Shown: positions 56,364 through 64,000 of the stretch, in pieces
Position numbering within the stretch: the stretch's first letter is position 1
Layout: each line of letters begins with the position of its first letter
Assembly (NCBI GenBank): GCA_026214975.1
Contig: CM047815.1
Span: 80,186,800 to 80,250,799, forward strand
Source of the DNA: Gentiana macrophylla
Lineage: Eukaryota > Streptophyta > Magnoliopsida > Gentianales > Gentianaceae
Length of the DNA stretch: 64,000 nt
Direction of reading: 5' to 3'
Notes under the pieces: generated by a model
Told to the model about the DNA's origin: nothing
Databases searched by the model: none
The model's input: only the letters and a program-made list of their open reading frames with translations
Made by a program: the position numbers and the translations under genes

Positions 56364-57759
56364 CTGTGTTGTTTACCAATATGCGCACAAGAGTGCACAA
56401 GAGTATACATGATGTAGCAAAGTTAACTTGCCAAACAGCTGTAGTAGTATGTTTGTAGTTGTACTTACAGAAAAAAGTATTGCGCTATACCAGAGTAGTA
56501 ACAATAGTTTTTTCCTTAATGAAGGGGATGGGAGGAGGTGAGGGGGTTGAACCCTTGGCGTTCCATGTTAGAATGCCTACTCACCTGAAAACTTGAGTAT
56601 TTGAGGAGAGGTATACGTTATATACTTATCTCTAACATTCTGAATTCAACACAAATTGATCATTAAGCAGGATGGATTATTGTAGGAGAAATTCTTCTAG
56701 TCCAAGGCACAATATGCATCTTGTCATGCACTTCCTACATGTAACATGCTATGTGCTGTTGAAAACATCTTTATCCATTGTTGATGCTGACCTTTTTCCT
56801 TTAAGGATTGGAATCTCTGAATCCTTCCCAATGCAATGAAGTGTGATGCCAAAACTTAATATCCCATGTCCTTAAAGCTTACATGACCATCAATTGCAGC
56901 ATTCTTTCTATCTGAAGCCATCGTTTGCTGAATCTCTAACATCTTTGACACTGGATTCCATAATTTCTAACAAAGTCTGCCTCTGAAGGAAAATTGCCTA
57001 GATGTCCTCCATCAATTCATGACACAAAAGTAGTTGGTATGTTTTAATCTCCATCTTTACAATCTGTCCAAGGTACCTGCCCTTTGATTGCTCGCTTGCC
57101 AAAGAATCCGTGCATACCGTCTCATGTGTCTTCCTGACTTTTAACAGCATTTGTCAAGGTACGTAAACGTATTATAATTGTCAGGTTCCCAGCCAAGCAA
57201 ATTCATGACTTCATATTTTAATTAGTAGTTCTGTCATCATGGGAAACCTGAACATCAACATCCCTCCTCGTATGTTGGGCTATCTTCTATGCTTATGTAT
57301 ATCAGATTTGGGACTTCAGCTTCAGTACTCAATCTGAGCTTTCCATTGAGCTTGGAGCTCGGCTGTATACATCTTCTAGGTTTTCATTCCCAGTTGAACC
57401 TCTACCTTCCTCATGGCAAACCCTTGACTAAAGAAGCTTCCTCCACATCTAAGAATCTGCCTTTTTGGTGCTACCTTTGTTTGACATTGGCACCCGTTTA
57501 ACCCACTAACTGTTGGTTTCACTCATATAGTATATTCCTCAATTGCTTCATGAATAGCACCTGCTGTTCACTTTGTTTTTTGCTCTTGGTTCTCCTTAGA
57601 CAAAGTACTTGGGCTATATACTTGATTCGGAAAAGGCGTCGCTTGATTCGAGTTTAACTGTTGTGTTACCCTTTTTGGGTCTTAAGAACATAGACATTCT
57701 TACAATTATATACATGAAATTTGTATTTATGCACACATTAAACTGTTTGCATCTTGCAG
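56364..57759. other. No recognisable coding feature; possible intron or gene flank
   Basis: Lies upstream of a DnaJ-type exon but contains no other exon that I can match to that family. Short open stretches (for example 57609-57803) do not resemble known domains. It could be intron sequence, a gene fragment border, or decayed repeats. Confidence 0.35.
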
Positions 57760-57816
57760 GCTATTTTGGGAGGTACCGTTCAGGTTCCGACTTTGACTGG
57801 TGATGTCATTGTTAAG
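57760..57816 (+). CDS. One exon of a mitochondrial-type DnaJ (Hsp40) chaperone gene
   Basis: A 57-bp segment bounded by a splice acceptor (CATCTTGCAG) and donor (GTTTGT) encodes AILGGTVQVPTLTGDVIVK, the conserved part of the DnaJ C-terminal substrate-binding domain, closest as I recall to plant GFA2-type mitochondrial DnaJ. It is in phase 0 at both ends. Flanking exons are not visible: none is recognised upstream, and downstream the intron is interrupted at 57830 by a copia LTR, followed by transposon sequence to the window end. It may belong to a real gene with very long introns or be an isolated duplicated exon. Confidence 0.6.
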
Positions 57817-57829
57817 GTTTGTTTTACCC

Positions 57830-60622
57830 TGTTAGAAAGTTTTGTAGAAGGTTTAATGGAGAAGGCTAGGATTGATGAGTGTGAAATGGAAAAGGATTGA
57901 CAAGTTGGAGAGATTTAAGAAAGGAATTTGATTGTATTGATTGCTTGATTGCTTGATTGCTTGATTGCTTGGTTGCTTAAGTACATGGTGGTGGTGCTAT
58001 TTATAGCCCCCATTGGATAGTTCAAGTGTCTAATAGGATGTTCTAGACATTTCTTGATTTTGAGTAATCCCTACATGCATCTAGTAACATGCATCTAGTA
58101 GCTTCTATTCTAGCCAATTACTTAGATATTTATTCTAGAGTCTTACATAGCTAGAAGCTTCTATTCTAGAAATGTATTTCTAGAGTTTTCATACAATCTT
58201 GATATTTATTTTCTTTTTCTAGAAATGTGTAGCACAATTTAACACTCCTCCTTGGTACACATTTCAGTGACACCAATCTTTTCTCGTAATAGCTCGAACT
58301 TGTCTCTCGTTAGTGCTTTTGTGAGTATGTCGGCTAACTATTCTTCACTCTTGCAATGCATGACCTCAATTTCTTTATTGGCCACAGCTTCTCTGATGAA
58401 GTGGTACTTGATTCTTATGTGCTTAGTCTTGTTGTGAAATACTGTGTTTTTCGCCATTTAAATTGCCGAATTGCTGTCACAGTAGATCAATGTTGCTTCA
58501 TCTTGAGGCTCCCCCACGTCTTCAAGTATCCATTTGAGCCATATAGCTTGGCATGTTGTCAATGTTGCTGCTATATATTCTGCTTCTACTGTTGATATTG
58601 CTATTGTGTCTTGCTTTTTTGTTTCCCAAGAGAATATTCATGAGCCCAAAGTGAATGCATAGTCAGATGTGCTTTTATCATCTGATGATCCTGCCCAATC
58701 GCTATCAGTGTACCCAATCAATTTTGAGTCAGGACTGGATCCATACCAAATGCCATAATCCTTTGTGCCTTGCAGGTATCTTCGAAGTGAACTTGACTTG
58801 GACATTGCATGAACCTTTAGAGATAACTTGTTGCAAACATAATTTCAGGTCGTGTAGTTGTTAGATAAAGTAAACTTCCAATGAGACGCTGATAGACCGT
58901 ACTATCTGCCCTTGGCGTGCCATCTTCACTCTTGAGTGCTTTGCTTTCAAGTGGAGTTGCAACACTCTTGCACTCTTTCATCTTGAACTTTTCAAGAAGA
59001 CTATCTGTATATTTCTTTTGGGAAATGAAAATCCCATTTTCTTTTTGGTTTACCTCGATTCCAAGAAAGTAGTGCATTAATCCAAGGTCTGTCATTTCAA
59101 ATGTCTTCATCATGTCTTGTCTAAAACTCTTTATCATGTCCTCATTGTTTCCCGTAAAGTTGAGATCATCAACGTATAAGGAAACAATAAGTCTGTCACT
59201 TGTAACTCGTGTCTTAATGTAAAGTGTAGCCTCGCTTTTGCTCCTCCTAAAACCTTTCATGATGAAGTAATTATCAATTCTGCTATACCAAGCTTGTGGG
59301 GCTTGCTTGAGCCCGTATAAAGCTTTCTTTAGCTTTAATACATTGTCTTCTTCTCCTTTCACGATAAATCCTTGAGGCTGCTCCACGTAAATTTCTTCCT
59401 CAAGGTATCCATTGAGAAATGTTGATTTAACATCCAACTGATGGATTTTCCATCCTTTTTGTGCAGAGAGGGCAATTACTGCACGTATCGTATCTAATCA
59501 TGCAACATGAGCAAATGTTTCGTTGTAATCCACTCCAAACTGTTGAGAGTAGCCTTTGGCTACAAGCCTTTCTTTGTGTTTTTGGATGGAGCCATCAGGA
59601 TTAAGCTTTGTTTTATAGACCCAATTAACACCGTTGACCTCTTTGTCTGGAGATGGACCTACTAGCTCCCACGTTTCATTCTTGTTTATCATCTTAATTT
59701 CTTCTTCCATTTCTTTTCTCCAAACTTCTTCTTTGGAAGCTTCTTCATAACTTCCAGGTTCTATCAAGGTGAGATTGCATCTCTCATAAATCTCAGTCAA
59801 GGATTTTGTTTTCCTTGGTGGTGTCTCTGGAGAAGAACCTTCATCTTGTGATGTTTCTTCAATGATGGCGTGAGCTAGTGATTCTGGTTGATGGATGTCT
59901 TCTTCATTGGTTCGTAGAAGTGGTGCCATATTAATAGTTTTCCTTTCAACTTCCTCAGTTTCCCAATTGAAGCTTGCATCCTCATCAAATTCAACGTCTC
60001 GACTGACAATAAGCTTTCTCGTTCTTAAGCTATAGACACTGTAACCTTTTGATTGTGTACTATAGCCTAAGAAAATCCCTTTCTCTGTCTTTTCATCCAG
60101 CTTACTTCTTTTCTTTTTTGGAATGTGAACATAACAGATGGAGCCGAAGACTCTAAGATGTTTTGCTGATGGCTTTCGCCCACTTCAGGCTTCGAATGGT
60201 GTTTTGTCCTGAACAGCTTTGTGGACATCTGTTTAGCAAGTAGACTGCAGTATGCACTGCCTCTGACTAAAATGTTTTCGGAAGGCCTTTCTCCATTAGC
60301 ATAGCTCTTGCAGTCTCCATAATGGTTCTATTTTTACGTTCTGACACACCGTTTTGTTCTGGAGCGTATCCAACTGTCAATTGATGCTCCACGCCTTCAT
60401 CTTCACAGAACTTGTTGAATTCTTTAGATGTGTATTCTTTGCCTCGATCACTTCTTATGGTCTTCATGTAGTGACCTCTTTGTTTCTCGACATAGGCCTT
60501 ATATTTCTTAAATATTTCATATACTTGCGATCTTTCACGCATAAAATAAACCCATGTCATTCTGGTAAAATCATCAATGAAGAGAATGAAGTACCTATTT
60601 TGTTCATGTGAAGGAGTACGCA
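57830..60622 (-). mobile_element. Copia element inserted 14 bp into the DnaJ intron, itself interrupted
   Basis: The 3' LTR is 57830-58244 (minus start TGTTAAATTGTGC, end ACTTTCTAACA, 415 bp). A purine tract CAAGGAGGAG precedes it on the minus strand. Within the LTR, TTGATTGC repeats about five times (57935-57975). The pol reads leftward from the integrase at 60620. The 5' part and 5' LTR must lie beyond the nested gypsy insertion, outside the window. Tork-like, by similarity to the element at 17774. Confidence 0.8.
58250..60622 (-). pseudogene. copia integrase, RT and RNase H (interrupted)
   Basis: Integrase core at 60622-60267: HEQNRYFILFIDDFTRMTWVY, IRSDRGKEYTSKEF, APEQNGVSERKNRT, then frameshifts around 60260-59930. 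RT at 59929-59498 (SLTEIYERCNL, NETWELVGPSPDK, RLVAKGYSQQFGVDYNETF) and 59437-58817 (DVKSTFLNGYLEEEIY, KKALYGLKQAPQAWYSRID, an intact palm box LYVDDLNFTGN, DSTVYQRLIGSLLYL). RNase H is degraded, with its end (KHIRIKYHFIREA, then LADILTKAL) near 58420-58290. Stops separate the pieces. RT is well kept. Confidence 0.8.
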
Positions 60623-62061
60623 TGATCGCGTGTAAGTCACTAACGTCGATATTACATGCAAGAATACTAGGTACATCGCAGTATAGTAAATGCGAGTCAA
60701 GGTCGTCCCACATAGATGATGCAACTATAAATATAAACCACTCTAACCTAAGGAATAAGCAACATAGAGACGGTTATTGACCAAAAATAAGCATAAAGAA
60801 TATGAACTTGGTATTCCTCCCCATCTTCTCACCGATCTACTAACATGGATTAGTTAATTGTTATGTTTACTTCCCTACATAATTTCCTTAACTTAATCGT
60901 GAGCTTTTGTTTTAATTACCATTATTAGCTACGGTTGCAACTCCTACTCCTATCTACTCCGACAGTGGTAGTAGAGAATCTATACGCAAGCTACCCTCCT
61001 TAATTGGTCCGTAATAGCCCATACGCATAAAGATCTTGAATTGACGATATCGAGCGCTAACTCATACCACTAACCCGCCTAGACAGCTGTCGACATTGAT
61101 CATCACGTTTCTAGGGTCCATTCAAGACTATGTCCAAACTTAGCACTTCACTATTCGTATTTCATGCGATTTCACGATTAAGATGTGATTGGCGGATCGA
61201 CCTCTTGTTAATTAAACATGTTGATCAACGTAGCTATAGTGAATCCCAGTTTTAGGTTTTTGAAATAATGCCTCGGTAAACCGGTATAGACCGCCGGGTT
61301 ACCGGGGGAGGCTTTTCCTATTCCTGGATTTACATTGCTCAATTACGATTATTCTAAGTAAATTATGGAGTCCTTAAACAAGCAGAAACTAAAACACATA
61401 AATACGAACATATCTACCATATTGAAGACAAAAAGGAACGATCAAAGCTTCATACCTTCAACAATGGTGATCTAGCTCGATCTACTGAAGCTAGAGATGG
61501 TAGAGAAAGGGAGGAAACCAGAAACAACTATTCCAAAAAGCTTGAATAACTTTATTTCATCAAAATATGTAATGTATATAATGTAATATGAAAAACTTAT
61601 CAAAACTTATACAATAATCTGTAGATGTGGTCTTATATAGATCAATGACCGACTTATGACTCTCTAAAACCCTAACCGACCTAGACAATGCAGTAGAATT
61701 AGTTTCGTGTTCAACAAGCCCTCGGTTTACCGGACCCAGCACTCGGTAAACCGGGCCAACTTTCCTCTTTTTTCTTCAGCAGACTTCTTCTTGGACTTTA
61801 ATCACTTAGCCCAATATATTTATTTTGGTCTAGATCCATTCTCCAATGCTCCAGATCCGGTACATCCTACAAAACACGCAAAACGAGGCAAAACAGTACC
61901 AAATCTTCGGGAAAATAACATAGATGCAGAATTATGATCCCGGAAACACTCACATAGAATTTAACATATATTCGACATAATAACGAGCCTATCTATCCTC
62001 TCTTGAGCAGAATTAGGTGTGAATCAGGGTATAATTATTGGTACCATTTAGAGCGTTATCA
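60623..62061 (-). mobile_element. 3' LTR of a minus-strand Athila-like gypsy element
   Basis: Minus start TGATAACGCTCTAAATGG, end CGCGATCA, 1,439 bp, inserted in copia integrase directly after GTACGCA. The purine tract AAGTGGGGGTAGT (62062-62075, minus strand) marks it as the 3' LTR; the 5' LTR and most of the element lie past the window end. It contains the motif CTCGGTAAACCGG (61272, 61742) and its inverse CTCGGTTTACCGG (61721). Confidence 0.75.
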
Positions 62062-63465
62062 ACTACCCCCACTTAGCTTTTGATCGTCTCGATCAAAAAG
62101 GCGAAAAGAAAACAACACTCTGATCAATATACAATTTAATTAAAAACAACTATGCCTTACTAAGTCAAGATCAAGATTATGCCACTCATATCCATCAGTA
62201 ACGCATTAAACACTATTCACCACATGAGCCAATGTGTGTGTGCGATAACTTTCACAACCGTTTAGTTATGCAGACAATATCACATTACGTTAACCTGTAG
62301 TCGAACTAACCAGTCTCAAACATTGTATTTATTAATTAATTGTTCTGGCAAGGCGGATCGAGAACCGAGCATATATTACTCTTAGGCTCGTGTTTATCAG
62401 TCTATGCAAAAGTCATGCGTCTTACGCTCCATCGACTCAAATATTTTCCAAAGAGAATATAGATGTATATATTTCAATGCACTTCTCTTCTTGGTGGGTC
62501 AACTCTTATTGATTTAACTATCCTCACGGCCCCACTCATGATAAACTACCGAATCCAAAATTCCATTGCCTTTATAAGCGTTGGTGGAACATGATTCATG
62601 ATGAAACCAGAGTCAACTATAGTCAAAGCAATATGCTATTGACTACACTACAAGGGAAGTGAGTTATACGTGCTTAAAAAGGTGGCTCATAACAGAATAT
62701 GCGCTTAATGCGCCACTACTTCAGAAGTGGTCATTCCTTTCACTCATACAAAGCAAAACAAAGATGAAGTCAATTAACTCGAAAAGATCAAAGGTTTCAT
62801 AATTTTTGGAAATTCTGTCGAAAAGAATCAAAGTCGAAGTGGTGAATTGTGCATCAAAGAGAATCAAGATAATCATGTAATTCATGGAATATAGCGCTAA
62901 GAAGCTAAGTGACGTTCCTTTACCCCCCACTTAATAGAAACATTGTCCCCAATGTGTAAGATAAAAATAAAAATTAAAAAGGAACTTAGCTCCGGTTAAG
63001 GGTGGAACCAAAGAATAAGTGGATCGTCGTATAAATCATCGGGCTCATTATAAGTAGTCCTTGAAGAATCTGCGCTAAGTAACTCAAACAAACTAAGAAA
63101 AAAGCGGTGACAAGAAACCATATAATAAAATTGTGACAGTAATAGAGAAAATAAATAACTCCAAAACATATTAAGCCGACAAAATGATTATATTAAAATA
63201 TTCGGCTACATCATATAGATAGGAAAATAAAAATAATAAAAATAAAAATGGAAAACAACAACGGAAAGAAAAAGAACTAATCCTCATCAGAATAGCCCTC
63301 CCAGTCATCTCGAGGCTCAAAACCGGAAGGAGGTGCAGAACTTGAGGCAACAGCGACAGAGGAAGAGGCTCGGTGATGTGGGGCAGTCCTAGGTGCTGGG
63401 GTAGCTGGAGGTATGCCAAAGAAGTCTATAATTCTATCCATCTTGCGGTGCAAACTCGCAATCTC
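62062..63465 (-). other. Polypurine tract and 3' spacer of the Athila-like element
   Basis: 1.4 kb of non-coding spacer between the LTR and the last open frame. A run at 63171-63419 is open on the minus strand but shows no recognised domain. Confidence 0.55.
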
Positions 63466-64000
63466 TCAAGAGTGCTCCTCTAGCATAGCTCTCTGAGTCC
63501 GGGATGCTCCAAGGACCGGAGTACGCTCCCTCTCAGCTCTCTGACTGGCCCTTCTTAGAATTTTTTGAACCGACTGTGAAAAGATCTTTGGCTCAGGGTC
63601 TTCCCAATCATCACTGACTAGAATTTTCACCTCGTCCTCTAAAGAAAACATATCAATCATCGGCCTATATGGAAACAGCTCACGCTCAGAGGTTGCGGCA
63701 AGCTCGTGAATACGGCTATGCATCAATAGACCGATGTTGACCGGAAATCCCTGCTCCAGATAAAACATCAATTCTGCCCTCTTGGTAGTGACAAGGACCG
63801 TATGCTTGGTCGGCAGAAGGCGGGCACAAACAAATCTATTCACCATCTTCCGATCCCAGGATAGTTCATTCTCTAGGAAGATGGTGGGGGCTCCAGCAGG
63901 ATTGCACTTCCATTGCACCCCAAAAAATCAGCTATCATATCCATCCTCTCAAGATCTTCAATGTTACTTGAGGATGTGTACTCATCCGGGCTCATCGGTG
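63466..64000 (-). pseudogene. Athila-type 3' ORF (plant transposon protein domain), partial
   Basis: The minus-strand open stretch 63918-63466 contains FVCARLLPTKHTVLVTTKRAE and FPVNIGLLMHSRIHELA, matching the domain often annotated as putative plant transposon protein or ATHILA ORF in the 3' region of Athila elements. Upstream, 63930-64000 continues the same protein (EDLERMDMIADFLG) in another frame: a run of six T appears to need one more to keep phase. It ends ERERTPVLGASRTQRAMLEEH and a stop. The 5' part is outside the window. Function is unknown in the family; an env-like role has been proposed. Confidence 0.6.

Noticed and set aside
57609..57803. Longer ORF overlapping the DnaJ exon
   Set aside because: It reads the exon out of phase and runs through the intron; the splice sites and family match support the 57-bp exon instead.

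Overview
The window is gene-poor nuclear DNA of a flowering plant, most likely a eudicot. It is AT-rich and packed with nested Ty1/copia and Ty3/gypsy LTR retrotransposons, with tRNA-iMet type primer sites (TGGTATCAGAGCC-like), a TRIM, a hAT-type MITE and foldback elements. There are no bacterial signals and no rRNA or tRNA genes. I cannot name the species.

The clearest host content is a cluster of four paralogous units (A 1608-2797, B 12234-13649, C 16386-17773, D 36292-37753), all on the minus strand. Each encodes a small secreted peptide: signal peptide, acidic linker, conserved YLLNGAPRNLK block, and a short C-terminal six-cysteine knot (CC-x2-C-x-C-x4/6-C-x2-C). A, B and D are intact; C is a pseudogene that has lost the cysteine tail. 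B and D are nearly identical, and A resembles C, so a two-gene block (A-B) appears to have been duplicated to give C-D. I do not recognise the family.

Layout: 1-1160, copia relic split by a hAT MITE. 2798-12233, a minus-strand chromovirus-type gypsy element between units A and B (5-bp target duplication AAAGT); its left LTR holds a further LTR that itself holds a TRIM. 13650-16385, a truncated copia joined to a second copia tail. 17774-36291, a copia element between C and D (target duplication GAAAG), carrying a 10.6-kb Athila/Tat-type gypsy element in its 5' LTR, an internally inverted copia in its gag and a solo gypsy LTR in its pol. 37754-42364, a complete but mutated copia at the same site as the B-side copy. 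42365-49520, a block of inverted-repeat elements, minisatellite and a glutathione-peroxidase-like gene fragment. 49630-56363, rearranged copia remains, including an inverted LTR pair. 57760-57816, one exon of a mitochondrial-type DnaJ chaperone gene, with a copia LTR starting 14 bp into the following intron. 57830-64000, that copia, itself interrupted by a minus-strand Athila-like gypsy that runs off the window.

Target-site duplications give a consistent order of events: tandem peptide genes, insertion of the 127-bp-LTR copia, block duplication, then separate insertions between A/B and between C/D within one base of each other, then nested insertions. Nearly all retrotransposon reading frames are broken. 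All assignments come from reading the sequence and remembered family motifs; no database search was run.
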